Source: Thraustochytrium sp. TN22
Taxonomy: Eukaryota > Sar > Bigyra > Thraustochytrida > Thraustochytriidae
Assembly: GCA_013306675.1 (NCBI GenBank)
Contig: JABLUY010000112.1
Span: 50,097 to 114,096 of the forward strand
DNA length: 64,000 bases
Direction of reading: 5' to 3'
The notes under the pieces were generated by a model. It did no database searches, had not been told where the DNA came from, and saw only the letters and a program-made list of their open reading frames with translations. Numbering within the stretch: position 1 is the first letter of the stretch; every line of letters begins with the position of its first letter. A program made the position numbers and the translations under genes. This document shows positions 19,313 to 29,838 of this stretch, piece by piece.

Positions 19313-22030
19313 ATGGAGCCCCGCGGCGGCGCGGCGGAGGCCGCGCAGCACGCGGCCGGCGGCGCGGCGGAGGCGGCCGGACACGCGGATGCGAAGGCGG
19401 AGGCGGAGGCCGAGGAGCAGGAGGCGCACGGCGCGGCCGCGGCTGCGCGCGAGACGCTCGAGCACGTGCTGGACGTTGTGGAGCGCACGGCGGGCGAGCG
19501 CGAGCGCGAGGAGGAGGAGGAGGAGGAGGAGGAGGAGGAGGTCTTGGCACAGCCGATGCCGTCGGAGCAGCAGGGCCGCGGAGAAGACGACGTGGTCGGG
19601 AACCAGCAGGTGCCGCAGACGCAGCCGCCTGCGCAGGCGGGCACGAGCCCGAGCGCGGAAAAGGCCGGGGAGGAGATGGAGGCAGCGCAACCTACGTTGC
19701 CGCCCCTGCTCCAGCTGCAGCAAAGGGGCCAGGAGGAGGCCGAGGAGACAGCAGGGACAGAGGCGCCAGCCCCGCCTCCGAGCGTTGAGAACGAGGAGGA
19801 GGCAGCGCAGCCGACGATGCCGCCCCTGCTGCAGCTGCAGCAAGTAGGGCGGGGAGAGGCCGAGGAGGCGGCAGGGCCACCGGTGCCAGCCCTGCCAATG
19901 CCGGCGCAGCCGCCTGCAGAGGCGGGCCTGAGTCTGAGCGTAGAGGAGGACGAAGAGGGCGCCACGCTGTCGGCATCGCCTTCGCTGCTGCAGCTGCCGC
20001 CGGCGGACCAGTTAGAATCGGCAGCGGCGGCACCCAGCACGCCCGAGCCGCAGCGCGGCGTGCCAGAGATGCTGCACACACCGCAGCCGCTCGACAGGCT
20101 GACGACCGGCGAGAAGCTGGTCGCCTCGGATGGGTCGCCGGACGAGGAGAGCACCCTGGAGGATAACGCTTCAACTGAGGACGAGGCCGGTGAGGTCGAG
20201 GAGGACTACATGTATGACGGCGCGCGCGAGGCGCACGATATCTTCGCCATGGCTCCCGCCTTCGCGCAGACGCCCTTGGGCCAGCACGGGCCGGACGCCT
20301 CGCTGCCCTGCGAGGATGTGGTCCGCTTCCTGCAGCGCGCGGAGAGTGCGGCCAGCGAGCCCGTCTCGGAGCCCGTACGCGCCGCGCGCGTCCTCTACCT
20401 CGTGTCGGCAGCCTGGTCCGAGGACCCTCACGAGCTCGCCACGGCGCTGCTGCAGCGCCCTATTTGCTTTGCGGAACTCGTGAGCTTTCTGGCGCGCTTC
20501 GGCCCGGCGCAGCGCGCTCTGCAAGTAGCCCAGCGGTCCGTCATGGACGCGCAAGGGTGCGTCCTGGGCGCTTTCTGGGGCCAGCTTTCCAAATCTGCCG
20601 CCGCGAGCACGCTGCAGCACCGCGAGCCCGGCGCCTACCTCGTGCGCTGGAGCCGCGCGCGCGCGGCCGCCGACCGCCTCAGCGTGTCGTACGTGGGGCG
20701 CGAGCGGACCGTGCGGCACTGCGGCCTGAGCAACGGCGGCGCGGGCGGCCTCCTGGTGCACCAGGGCCGCTTCCCGGACGGCAGCCCGAGATCGGTCCCG
20801 TTTCCTGACGTGCGCGCCTTTCTGGAGGCCGCGAAAGCCCGTCTCTCCGAGCCCGTGCCGAGCCCGCGCGCTTTGCGCTGGAATGCGCAGCTGCGCGAGC
20901 GGCTGCGTCCCCCAGCGCGTGCGCTCAAGGGCCTGGACGAGCCGTGGCAGGACGAGGACTTGCTGCACGAGTACTTTGTGAGGAACGGAGCGAACGGTTC
21001 GGAGTGCGCGCGCGAGTGCGCTGCGCGCGCGCCGCGCAGCGTGCAGGTTTCGCTCCATTGTCCCCTATGCAAGTTTGCCTCGGAGGAGCCGCCCGAGGCG
21101 GCACCGCCCGATGTCCCCGAGCTCACGAACCCGGACGAGCTGGACTACCTTCTCCGCAAGGGCGCGGAGAACTTCCGAGGCGGCGACCGCTCAGCCGCGG
21201 AGGAGGTTTTCAGGGACGTGCTGGCACGCGCAGACCGCAATGTCGCGTACCAGATCGATTACCACCGCGCCTCGGAGACCGAGTGGAGGTCCAGCACAAA
21301 CGTTGTCTACAACGAGCTCCTCAAGCACGACCCAGCTGCAGCCTGGTGCAAGTGCGTGACCTGCTCAAGCCTGCGCGCCAAAGCGCGTGCGCTCGGCAAC
21401 CTTGGCCACATCTACACGGACCGCAAGAAGATCCCCGAGGCCGTTGTGCTGTACGAGCAGAGCCTGCCCATTCTGCGCGAGATGGGCATGTGGAAGCAGG
21501 AGCCCATCGTCCTGTCCAGCCTCACGCAGTGCGCCTATGTGGCGCGCGACCCAGACATCGGCGGCCGCTTCGGCATAGAGTACATGGGTACCGTCACGCA
21601 GGCCAAAGACCGCCAGAACCTTGCGCAGCGCCTCGAAGACCTTGGCGCGCTCGAGGCGGCCGGCCGCCTGCCGCGCGACGACGTCGTCCAGGTCTTGCGC
21701 CGCGGCGACACCGCCCTCGGCCCCGACTGCGCCTTTCCCGAGCAGGCGCTCCCGCACTACCTTCGTGCCGTACGCCTCGCGCGCTGCCTGCCAAGCGACC
21801 TGCTTGAGGTCAACGCCCTCGTGCGCGTCGGCTGTTGCATGTATCTCATGGCGAGGCTGCGCGCCGCGATCATGTACCTGGAGCGCGCCGTCCTCTTGCT
21901 GCGTGCCAATAATGCCTCCGAGGAAAACCGCCACGTTGGCCGTCAACGGGTCGAACTCCACAACCTCGCGCTTTCCTTTGTCAAGCAGGCCACGGCCAAG
22001 GCGGGCTGGGCCTCGGCGTCGACCAAGTAG
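19313..22030 (+). CDS. SH2-domain protein with C-terminal TPR-like repeats
   Basis: 905 residues from ATG 19313. An acidic, Ala/Glu/Pro-rich N-terminus includes a three-fold degenerate repeat (core PPLLQLQQ, residues ~120-235). Residues ~420-515 fit an SH2 domain: FWGQLSK start, GAYLVRWSR in place of the FLVR phosphotyrosine-binding strand (the key Arg is present), LSVSYVG and VRHCGL strands, then a C-terminal helix. From ~606 to ~896 helical pairs such as AENFRGGDRSAAEEVFRDVL, ALGNLGHIYTDRKKIPEAVV and MYLMARLRAAIMYLERAV look like TPRs. SH2 domains bind phosphotyrosine peptides and TPRs bind partner proteins, so an adaptor role is inferred. No catalytic domain is seen. Upstream in-frame ATGs at 19172 would add a non-conserved 47 residues. 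Confidence 0.75.
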   Translation: MEPRGGAAEAAQHAAGGAAEAAGHADAKAEAEAEEQEAHGAAAAARETLEHVLDVVERTAGEREREEEEEEEEEEEVLAQPMPSEQQGRGEDDVVGNQQVPQTQPPAQAGTSPSAEKAGEEMEAAQPTLPPLLQLQQRGQEEAEETAGTEAPAPPPSVENEEEAAQPTMPPLLQLQQVGRGEAEEAAGPPVPALPMPAQPPAEAGLSLSVEEDEEGATLSASPSLLQLPPADQLESAAAAPSTPEPQRGVPEMLHTPQPLDRLTTGEKLVASDGSPDEESTLEDNASTEDEAGEVEEDYMYDGAREAHDIFAMAPAFAQTPLGQHGPDASLPCEDVVRFLQRAESAASEPVSEPVRAARVLYLVSAAWSEDPHELATALLQRPICFAELVSFLARFGPAQRALQVAQRSVMDAQGCVLGAFWGQLSKSAAASTLQHREPGAYLVRWSRARAAADRLSVSYVGRERTVRHCGLSNGGAGGLLVHQGRFPDGSPRSVPFPDVRAFLEAAKARLSEPVPSPRALRWNAQLRERLRPPARALKGLDEPWQDEDLLHEYFVRNGANGSECARECAARAPRSVQVSLHCPLCKFASEEPPEAAPPDVPELTNPDELDYLLRKGAENFRGGDRSAAEEVFRDVLARADRNVAYQIDYHRASETEWRSSTNVVYNELLKHDPAAAWCKCVTCSSLRAKARALGNLGHIYTDRKKIPEAVVLYEQSLPILREMGMWKQEPIVLSSLTQCAYVARDPDIGGRFGIEYMGTVTQAKDRQNLAQRLEDLGALEAAGRLPRDDVVQVLRRGDTALGPDCAFPEQALPHYLRAVRLARCLPSDLLEVNALVRVGCCMYLMARLRAAIMYLERAVLLLRANNASEENRHVGRQRVELHNLALSFVKQATAKAGWASASTK

Positions 22031-22168
22031 ATGCGACGCGGACTGACGACAGAGGGACAGAGGCCCGCCCTCGAGAGGGCGACGCGCGCCTGTAGAATAG
22101 ATAGAACAAAATCTGCTTCAGTTCCGACAATTCCTGCCCGCCTCTGCAGGCCGGCCTTCAACTTTCTT

Positions 22169-23282
22169 TCAGTCAAAATCCAGCACGGACCGCGACATCT
22201 GGCTGGCAATATGGGACATGTCCAGCTCCAGCTGCTCCTGCTTCTTCATGCTTGGCCATGATTGTCCGCCCTGCTGATGCGCCGTCGCCTCTACGGGCAT
22301 GGCCATCGGGGGCGCTGCCGCCGCCGCGTGCAGGCCGAGCTCCACGTGGATAGGCTGAAAGGACATGCCCGGGAAGCTCAACGAGATCGTCGACCCGTGC
22401 GGCGGGCCGCTCGCCAGCGGCGTTGCGAATGGTACGCCTTCCGTGTCGGTCATGCCCGCGGTATTCGAGCTAGGCAAAGACCCCACCGCCGCCTCATGGC
22501 GCACATAGTCGCTCCGCTTCGAGAATGAAGCTCGCGCGCCGCTCTTCGCCTGCTCCAGACTGTGCCTGGAGGTTAGATACTGTGTAGACGCCGATGCGCC
22601 AAAGCTCCTGCGCATCTTTGCACTCGCAAGCGCCTTCTCGAAGCGCTTGCGCGGACCTAGCGGGAGCCCGAGACGATCCAGGTCGCGTGAATTTAGGAGC
22701 GAAAGCGTCTCCATGTCAAGCCTCTCGGCCCGAAAGTTGTCCAGGTACTCCTCCAGGTGGACGCTTTGCAGGAAGCGACGGAGCCCGGGCGACCTCGGCG
22801 ACGACACGTGCTCGTTGGCCGACGTCGGGAGCGCAACGCCACGCACTTCCGCCCAAGGCCCCTTCGTTGCGACCTCAGGCAGGCTCGGCGCTGCTTGCTT
22901 CACGTGCCACATCTCCTCACGAGCCATTGGCAGCACTGGCTCGCACGCGGCGGCACCAACCTTTTGTTCCGTGTGCGACGCGCCCTGCCACGAAAGGTCA
23001 GGCGTCAGCTTGGGCAGCCTGTTGCGGGCACGCGTGGCCAACGCCTCGCTCTCTTGCTGATTGCTGGTTTCCTGATGTTTGGGCTGCGCGAAGTGCTTGT
23101 GATCCTGAGACTGGTGCTGGTGGTGCTGGTGCTGGCATTGGTACTGATGCTGATATTGGTGCTGATGCTGATGCTGTGGCGGCAGGACTCGTGCTCGCTG
23201 TTGCTCCTGTTGCTGTTGCTGCTGTTGCTGTTGCAGAACCCGGTCCTGCTCCGGCAATTGTTCCTGGTTCTGCTGTCGCACC

Positions 23283-23329
<47 letters not shown>

Positions 23330-24457
23330 ACGCTTGGTCTTCGCCGGCCTCTGTCGCCGTGACTGTCCTTGACCATTCTGCAGCGGCGGCTGACTCTGAT
23401 TGCTTCGTGTCTCGCGAGAAGCGCTCTTGTCGAGACCCTGCTGCTGCTGCTGCTTCGATCCGCGCTGCGGACGGCGCTGCACAGCACCCGCTTGCTTGCC
23501 TTGCTTGCGCCGGCTCGAGTGCTCCTTGATCTGCCACTCCTCCTCTTCCGCGCGAGCGTCGCCCATCCAGTCGCCTCTTTTGTCTGCTTGCTCCTGCAAG
23601 GCCTGCAGATACCGAGCTGTCGCCTCGTCAGCAGCCAGCAACTCCTCATCGTGGTTATCCTGCTCTGGGCCGACCGACATCGTCGCTTCCACCGTGACCT
23701 TTTGCGCGGCCATCACGTCACCGCTCCTTGCGGCGTGCGTGCCGAAGGCCCAAGGAATACGCGTCGGCAAAACCGACGGCAGAGTCGTCGATGGCACAAC
23801 CCCATCGTCTCCAACCTCCTGCTCCTTCACCTCCTCTTTCTCTGTAGCGTTGCTCGCTGCGGCCTCTTTGTCCAGGGTCGAATCAGACGATTCGCGGTTG
23901 CAAGGCTCTTTGGTCGGGAGCTTCGCATCGAGCTTGCCCTTGGTACCCTCAGGAGGCCTTTCGATGACTGGGAGAATTGGTTTCTGCGCCACGCCCGGCG
24001 CCGGTGCCACGGGGTCCTTGTTGACTTGCGCATCTGAAGTCTTCTGCGTTGTGCACTGCTCTACCTGTTGCTTGGCTGGCGTTGTGACCGATGGCCGCCG
24101 CGTGCGCTTGCGTTCTTCACGGCGCACAAGCTTAGCTGGCCTGGAGGCCTTCGTGCTCTGTGCAGCTCCGTGCGCCGAGTCCGCCACAACCGCAATGAGT
24201 GTCTTCTCCGCATAAGCGAGACTCGCGCGGCGCAATGCCAGCAAAGCTAACGGCGCGACGCCGAGGAGAAGGGTCGTCAGCGACCCATCGAAGAGAACGC
24301 CGGCGAGGTTCACGATCATCTCCGATGTCGCCTTCATAATGTGCGGCGCACTGCGCGCGACGGCAAACGCAGCGCCATCCGGCCGAACGAGCGTCGCGAG
24401 CAGCAGCAGCACAAGCGGGGCGCCCAGCGAGCCAACTTGCGCGAGGCACCCTTGCAT
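22169..24457 (-). CDS. Membrane-anchored polyglutamine protein with a C-terminal SAM domain
   Basis: 762 residues from ATG 24457 (the frame continues only to a TTG upstream). The N-terminus has two hydrophobic segments (about 12-26 and 57-76) separated by a short polar loop. A long low-complexity middle follows, with a ~16-residue glutamine run (about 376-392, from a CTG array at 23285-23329 on the plus strand) and a His/Gln-rich region. Residues ~552-612 match a SAM domain: LRRFLQSVHLEEYLDNFRAE, LLNSRDLDRLGLPLGPRKRF. SAM domains self-associate or bind partners. Topology suggests a small membrane anchor with a large cytosolic scaffold. Function is unknown. It is convergent with the SH2-TPR gene (138 bp). 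Confidence 0.7.
23285..23329 (+). repeat. CTG trinucleotide array (15 units), polyglutamine on the minus strand
   Basis: Fifteen perfect CTG units lie in the membrane/SAM gene and are read as CAG codons. Additional interrupted CTG/TTG units occur from 23100 to 23283 and around 23438-23452. Confidence 0.95.
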
Positions 24458-25335
24458 GAGCTCACGAGCCGCAGCCCTCCCAGCCAATCCCCTCTCGTCA
24501 CGTTCCGCGCGAGCCTATTCCTCGAAAAGGTGGTGCTCGGGCGGCGGCGGGGGGGGGGGGCTGTTGACCGCCCCTGGCCTTTCGTTCGTGCCGCAGAAGC
24601 TCCAGCGCGGCCCTTCGCCCTGAGCCTCCTCAGCAGGGCGTCTTCGCCGCGCTCGTCCGCCCGCGCCTTCCTCTCCGCCGTCTCCACCTCCTCCTCCTCC
24701 CTCTCACGCGCGTGGAGCAGGAGCGTCTGCTGCAGCTCGCCGTGCGACCGGCGCTCGCCGGACCTGGGTTCAACGAGCGAGCAGGCCAGCGAGCAAGCGA
24801 GCGAGCGAGCGAGCGAGCGAGCGACGCCGCCGCCCGCGCCCGCCGCCGCCGCCGCCACCGCCGCCGAGGAGGACGCGCGGTCGTCGCGCCGATTTGATGG
24901 TCTGCTGCGCCCCGTGCGCGAGTCTTGCAGAAGCGGGAGCGCCCGGTAGCGGCGCGTAGCCGTTGGCCCCGCATGCAGGCGCGACCTGCGCGGCCCAGCA
25001 GTCGGCGCGCGGGCGCCCGCAGCGCCCCGCAGCCCATGTAAGAGGCCGGCTCGCGGCGCCCGCAGCGCCCGCAGCACAGCGCGCCGCCGGCAGAGCGGAC
25101 GCGGCGCGGGGCGCGCTGCGGGACGACCCGCGGGCGCGCAGCTCGAAACAGACGCGCTGCGGTAAAATGCGTTGCGCGGCCCCGCCACTGGCTGCGCGGA
25201 AGACCAAGTACTCCGTTCGAACAGAACTCCAACTCGCGCGGCGCAAAGCGGCGCAAAGGCGAGAGGGCGGGGGCGAGGGCGAGGCCAGGCAGGGCGGGGC
25301 AGCGCGCGCGACCGGCGGCGGCGGCGGCAGCCGCC
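24458..25335. promoter_or_regulatory. Divergent intergenic region of the SAM-domain gene and NOM1
   Basis: About 880 bp. It includes a run of 12 G at 24549-24560 preceded by GGC repeats, a purine GAGC tetranucleotide array at 24790-24824, and a GGCGAGGGCGAGG-type stretch at 25267-25285. A long minus-strand open frame across this area is the antisense shadow of NOM1 and is rejected. Confidence 0.5.
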
Positions 25336-27984
25336 ATGGCGCGGGCCAGGGGCGGCGCGCAGCCCGCGGCGCAGGAGGAGGACCGCGTGGGCGGCATGGT
25401 GCGGCAGACCAAGGGCAAGCTCAAGAAGACGCTGTCCAGGAAGGGCGAGCGCAAGCGCGCGCGCGAGGAGAAGAAGCAGCGAAAGCTGCAGCACTTCGTG
25501 CGCGCGGCGGCGGGGCGCAAGGGCGTGCAGGCCGGCGAGGAGGACCACCAGCGCCAGCGCAAGAGGGAGCTCCCGAGGGACGAGGGCGCCGACGAGGCGC
25601 GCCGGCGGAAGGCGCAGGAGCAGGAGCCGGCCAAGAAGAAGAAGAAGAAGAACGCGCCGGCTGCCAAGGCCGAGGCGCCGGCACGCGCGCCCAACCCGGA
25701 GGACCAGGAGATCGAGTACCTGGAACGCAAGCTGGGCCTGCGCACCAATACGGAGAAGCGGGAGAAGAACTGGGCGCGCCTCAAGCGGGAGCTGCAGATG
25801 GACGGCTTCGATGACGAGCTTCTGGGGTTCCTCGGCGAGCTCGACAAGGGCAAGTCCATCACCGATCTCGAGCTGGAGGACGGCGCCAACGTGCCTGCTG
25901 CGCTCCTGGGTGCTGACGAGGTGCCGGATGACATTGACGAGGAGGAGGAAGACCGCCTCGACCGCACCTTTGGCATCGACGCCAACGCCGATGACGACGA
26001 GGATGACGATGACGATCTGTCGGAAGAAGGGGAGGACGCCATCAATGACGGAGAGGAGGAGGAGGACGACGACGACGATGACGACAACGATGATGACGAC
26101 GACGACGACGACGAAGCGGAGAACGACGGCAGCGGCAAGGAGGGCAATGCGGACGCCGACGAGGACCCGAGCAAGGCGCTTGAGGACGCGGAAGTTGCCA
26201 AGGAGAATGTGACCTTCCTTCCGAAGAGTGACCTGTACGGCGCCGCAGACGCGCCGGGTGCCGCCAAGCCGCGCAGCAAGTTCTTTCAGAAGCTCGGCGG
26301 CGAACGCTTGCGTGTGCGGCGGTACCTGAACGGTCTGGTGAACCGCGTCACGGAGGACAACCTGCAGCCGCTTGCGACGCAGATCGCCGCGGTGCACAAG
26401 GAGCATCCCAGCTCGGTGGTGAACGAGACCACGGCTGACGTGGTGCTGAGCGCGCTCATGAACGAGCACGTGGTCATGACGTCGCTTGCGACGAACCTGG
26501 CGGCCCTTGTCACGGTGCTGTGCCACATTCAGGGGGCTGATGTCGGCTCAACTGTTCTGGAGCATCTCGTTTTGAAGTTTGACAAGGTGATCAAGGAGGG
26601 CAATGCCAGCGTGGAAGAGACGTCGGCAAGCCGGGGCGCCGGTGGCGGCGACGACGATGAGAACGATGAGGTGGTGGCGGATCGCCGCGGCGCGAACCTG
26701 GCCGTCTTTCTCAGTCACCTGCTGTCGCTGGGGACCACGACCGAGGGCATCCTTTTCGACCTCCTGGACCAGCTGGCGGATAGCCCGCTGGACAGCGCCC
26801 ACGTGGAGACCTTTATCACGGTCATCAACGAATGCGGCCACAGGCTCCGCAAGGCGGACCCGGCGAGACTGCTGCGCGTGATCGAGCAGCTTCAGGAGAA
26901 GCACGCGAGCGAGGCAACCGGCCCCGGGAACTCGCGCAAGGACTTCCTCCTGGAGGAAATTTACGCGCTCAAGAACAATCGGAAGCGCAACGAGGCGGCG
27001 GACGAGCGCATCAAGCGCGTTTTGCACGTCGTGCGGCGTGCGCGCGTGGCGGCCAACTCGCGTTTCGTGACGCTGCGGCTCCCGTGGGATGATCTCCTTC
27101 ACGCGGAGGAGCGCGGCCGCTGGTGGGTGGTGGGCGGCGTGTGGCGGAACCAGGATGGCCAGCTGCAGGCAGAGAAGGCGCTGCGGGCCAATGGCGACGG
27201 TAGCGGCACGAGGATTGGCGGCCGCGGCGCTGGCCTGGGCGGCCAGGGCCCCGTCGCGCAGGCGCTGGCGCGCGCGCCCGCGTCGCTTGTCGACTTGGCG
27301 AAGCGGCAGCGCATGAATACGGACGTGCGGCGCGCCATCTTTTGCGAGATCATGTCCTCCGAGGACGCCGTGGATGGTGTACGCCGGCTCATCTCGCTGA
27401 ACCTGCAGGACCGCCAGGAGCGGGAGATTGCGCAGGTGATCATGCGCTGCTGTGGCGCTTCCAAGACGTTCAACGAGTACTTTGCCGAGCTTGCGATCCG
27501 ACTTTCCGGCACCAAGCCGCAATTCAAGTACACCTTTCAGCTCGCGTTCTGGGACCTTTTCAAGGATATTGAGGAGTCCAAGGCACGCCAGCTCACCAAC
27601 CTGGCAGAGCTGCTCTCCTCACTTGTTCTGCACGAGGTGCTGGCGCTGTCAACCCTCAAGACCGTGGATTTTGCCTCGCTGGACGGCCAGGGCGTGCTCT
27701 TCTTCAACGTTTTCTTCGCGAGCTTGCTTTGCTACGGAGGCGAGGACCGCGACGCAGCGCGGCGCGTCGCGCGGGCCATCAACCGCCTTGGTGGCAGCAA
27801 GGAGTTCCAGGTCGTGAGCGACGGCATCCTGCTCTTCTTCCATCGCCACCTGGTCAATCCGCAGGGTCGCGACTCGCTCCTCGGGAAGCGCGTGCGCCTC
27901 TTCAACCGCATCATCGATGCGCTCGTTCTCAAGCGCTCGCTCAACGAGGATCCGGAAAACGACATGAGCGATCTGTTTCAGTAA
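25336..27984 (+). CDS. NOM1: NOM1/Sgd1-like nucleolar MIF4G-MA3 protein
   Basis: 882 residues from ATG 25336. A basic N-terminus (KGKLKKTLSRKGERKR, Lys-rich nuclear signals) is followed by an extremely acidic Asp/Glu stretch (~195-280). A MIF4G domain occupies about 325-520 (RVRRYLNGLVNRVTEDN, ADVVLSALMNEH, VLEHLVLKFD) and an MA3 domain about 663-780 (TDVRRAIFCEIMSSEDAVDG, IAQVIMRCCGASKTFNEYFA). This order is that of NOM1/Sgd1, which binds the eIF4A-like helicase DDX48/Fal1 in the nucleolus and is needed for early 18S rRNA processing. Length is close to human NOM1 (860 aa). Divergent from the SAM gene, convergent with DDX51. Confidence 0.94.
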   Translation: MARARGGAQPAAQEEDRVGGMVRQTKGKLKKTLSRKGERKRAREEKKQRKLQHFVRAAAGRKGVQAGEEDHQRQRKRELPRDEGADEARRRKAQEQEPAKKKKKKNAPAAKAEAPARAPNPEDQEIEYLERKLGLRTNTEKREKNWARLKRELQMDGFDDELLGFLGELDKGKSITDLELEDGANVPAALLGADEVPDDIDEEEEDRLDRTFGIDANADDDEDDDDDLSEEGEDAINDGEEEEDDDDDDDNDDDDDDDDEAENDGSGKEGNADADEDPSKALEDAEVAKENVTFLPKSDLYGAADAPGAAKPRSKFFQKLGGERLRVRRYLNGLVNRVTEDNLQPLATQIAAVHKEHPSSVVNETTADVVLSALMNEHVVMTSLATNLAALVTVLCHIQGADVGSTVLEHLVLKFDKVIKEGNASVEETSASRGAGGGDDDENDEVVADRRGANLAVFLSHLLSLGTTTEGILFDLLDQLADSPLDSAHVETFITVINECGHRLRKADPARLLRVIEQLQEKHASEATGPGNSRKDFLLEEIYALKNNRKRNEAADERIKRVLHVVRRARVAANSRFVTLRLPWDDLLHAEERGRWWVVGGVWRNQDGQLQAEKALRANGDGSGTRIGGRGAGLGGQGPVAQALARAPASLVDLAKRQRMNTDVRRAIFCEIMSSEDAVDGVRRLISLNLQDRQEREIAQVIMRCCGASKTFNEYFAELAIRLSGTKPQFKYTFQLAFWDLFKDIEESKARQLTNLAELLSSLVLHEVLALSTLKTVDFASLDGQGVLFFNVFFASLLCYGGEDRDAARRVARAINRLGGSKEFQVVSDGILLFFHRHLVNPQGRDSLLGKRVRLFNRIIDALVLKRSLNEDPENDMSDLFQ

Positions 27985-28137
27985 CACGTTATCAAACAAT
28001 GTTTGGCGCGCGCCGACTTGGAGAGTTGGAGAGAGAGAGAGAGAGAGAGACTCTGAGAGAGAGAGAGAGACTGGAAAAGAGAGAGAACGCGGAAGCGCAA
28101 ACTCGGCCAGCGGTGCCTTTTAATTAAAAAAGTCTTC
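27985..28137. repeat. Short 3'-3' spacer between NOM1 and DDX51 with a GA microsatellite
   Basis: Alternating GA runs (28031-28084, with one CT interruption) and a TTTTAATTAAAAAA stretch near 28120 separate two convergent genes. The A/T block could serve as poly(A) signal on either strand; this is not provable here. Confidence 0.8.
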
Positions 28138-29838
28138 TCACCGGCCGCGCAGCTTGGCGCGCGCCTGCTCAGTGACCTTGGCCTTCATGGCGGCGAGCGC
28201 ATCGTTGATCTTGCCCTGAATGCGCTCGGCAGCCGCCTCGTCCAGGGCGACCTCGTGCGCGTCGTCGCGTGAAAGGTGCGCGCGCATGCGAGCATATTTC
28301 GCCGGCTGCCGCCGCTGCAGAATGGTAAAGCTGTCACCCGGCCTGCCGGCACGCGCGACACGACCCACGCGGTGCACGTAGGCGCGCGCGGAACCGGGCA
28401 TGTCGTAGTTGACCACGTAGCGCAAATTGTCCAGGTCAATACCACGCGCCATAACGTCCGAGACCACCAGCGTCGTGACCGTACCGGCGCGCAGTCTGGC
28501 GAGCGCGCGCGTGCGCACCCTCTGGAAGCGCGTTGACGTGAGCTCCTCGACGGAGTCGCCCATGTAGATGCGCAGGAACTCCGCGAGGCGGTGCGCCGCC
28601 TCCACGGACTCGGTAAAGACCAGCGTGCGCTCGCCCTTAAAGGAGGAAAGCAGCTGGATGAGCGCGGCAGGCTTCTTGGCCGAGTCGCACACCAGCACGT
28701 GGTCGGTGAGCGAGGCCGGCAGCGCGTAGTGCACGTTCGTCGCGTCGTCCTCGCCCTCACCACCCCGGGCCTCCTCGTCTTCTTGCTCGTCCAGCTGCGC
28801 CTGCAGCGTCACGTGAATGGGGCGGCGCAGGTCCAGCGCCGCGAGCATGGCCGGGTTGCGCGACAAGGTCGCGGAGCAGAGAATGCGTCGCAGCGAAGGC
28901 TCGTCGAAGCGCTGCGCGGCGACGCTGCTGCCAAACTGTCGGCGCGCCGACGTCGGGTGCAGCTGCAAACGGCCGTTTTCCCAGACCGCCGTGCCGGCCT
29001 TATCACGGAAGGCAGACCTAAAGATGGCTTGCAGCCAGTCCTCGAAGCGGTGCGCCAGCAGGCGGTCCGCCTCATCCAGGACAAGAAAGTTCAGGTGCTC
29101 CAGAGTGAACCCTGGCGTCAGCTTAATGTGCTCCATGAGCCGGCCCACCGTGCACACCATGATGTCGCAGGTGCGCACGGCCGTCTGGTCGCGCGCGAGA
29201 GAGGTCTGGCCCACGCTGCACGCCACGTTGAGAGGGGTGTCGGCGCAGAGCGCGTCAAAGACAGTGCGGCACTGGAGCGCCAGCTCGCGCGTCGGAAGAA
29301 CGATCAGCGCGCGCAGCCGCGGCACGATGCGGCCCATGAGACTTGCCACGATGGGCAGCGCAAAGATGAGCGTCTTGCCACTGCCGGTGGGCGCCGAGAT
29401 GCAAAGGTCACCGCTTGACGCGAGGAACTTGGAGATGGCGCGCACCTGGATGGCAAAGAGCCGCTCGATGCCCAGCCCGGCGCGGAGGTTGTCCCCCAGC
29501 CGCGCGTCCATACCCCAGCCCTCGCACTGCGCCTCCACCTTCGTCTCCACCTGCGCGGCGTTCGGCACGCCGCGCGGCCCCTCCCCTTCCATCAACTGCC
29601 GCAGCTGCTTGCGGTCCTGCTTCAGCGACACGCCCTCAGGCACCTGCAGCTGCTCGTACGACTTGAGCAGTGTCTCCGCGCCGCCGCCGCCGCCGTCCTC
29701 CTCGCCGTCCTCCTCGCGGCGCCCGCGCTTGGCGGGCGCCGCTGCCGCCGCGCCCTCCTCGTCGCCATCCTGCCCGCCCGCGTGCGCCTTGCGCCGCTGC
29801 CGCCGCCGCTTGCGCGAGAGCGGGCCGTCCGCCGCCAT
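28138..29838 (-). CDS. DDX51: DEAD-box RNA helicase, DDX51/Dbp6 type
   Basis: 566 residues from ATG 29838. Helicase motifs in order: LFAIQVRAI (Q-motif region), APTGSGKT (GSGKT 152-156), PTRELA, VGRL, DEAD (255-258), SATL, and HRVGRVARAGRPGD. The wording ISAPTGSGKTLIFALPIVASL, TPGFTLEHLNFLVLDEADR and the unusual TSARRQFG insertion before SATL are those of DDX51/Dbp6, an early 60S biogenesis helicase acting on 27S pre-rRNA. The N-terminus is basic, with KRRRQRRK nuclear signals and Ala/acidic low complexity. It is head-to-tail with the LRR gene upstream; its flank holds a GCTC tract. Confidence 0.93.
   Translation of the reverse strand: MAADGPLSRKRRRQRRKAHAGGQDGDEEGAAAAAPAKRGRREEDGEEDGGGGGAETLLKSYEQLQVPEGVSLKQDRKQLRQLMEGEGPRGVPNAAQVETKVEAQCEGWGMDARLGDNLRAGLGIERLFAIQVRAISKFLASSGDLCISAPTGSGKTLIFALPIVASLMGRIVPRLRALIVLPTRELALQCRTVFDALCADTPLNVACSVGQTSLARDQTAVRTCDIMVCTVGRLMEHIKLTPGFTLEHLNFLVLDEADRLLAHRFEDWLQAIFRSAFRDKAGTAVWENGRLQLHPTSARRQFGSSVAAQRFDEPSLRRILCSATLSRNPAMLAALDLRRPIHVTLQAQLDEQEDEEARGGEGEDDATNVHYALPASLTDHVLVCDSAKKPAALIQLLSSFKGERTLVFTESVEAAHRLAEFLRIYMGDSVEELTSTRFQRVRTRALARLRAGTVTTLVVSDVMARGIDLDNLRYVVNYDMPGSARAYVHRVGRVARAGRPGDSFTILQRRQPAKYARMRAHLSRDDAHEVALDEAAAERIQGKINDALAAMKAKVTEQARAKLRGR

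Noticed and set aside
24334-26526. 730-codon minus-strand frame across the SAM/NOM1 divergent region
   Set aside because: Mostly antisense to NOM1; low complexity and no homology-like blocks.
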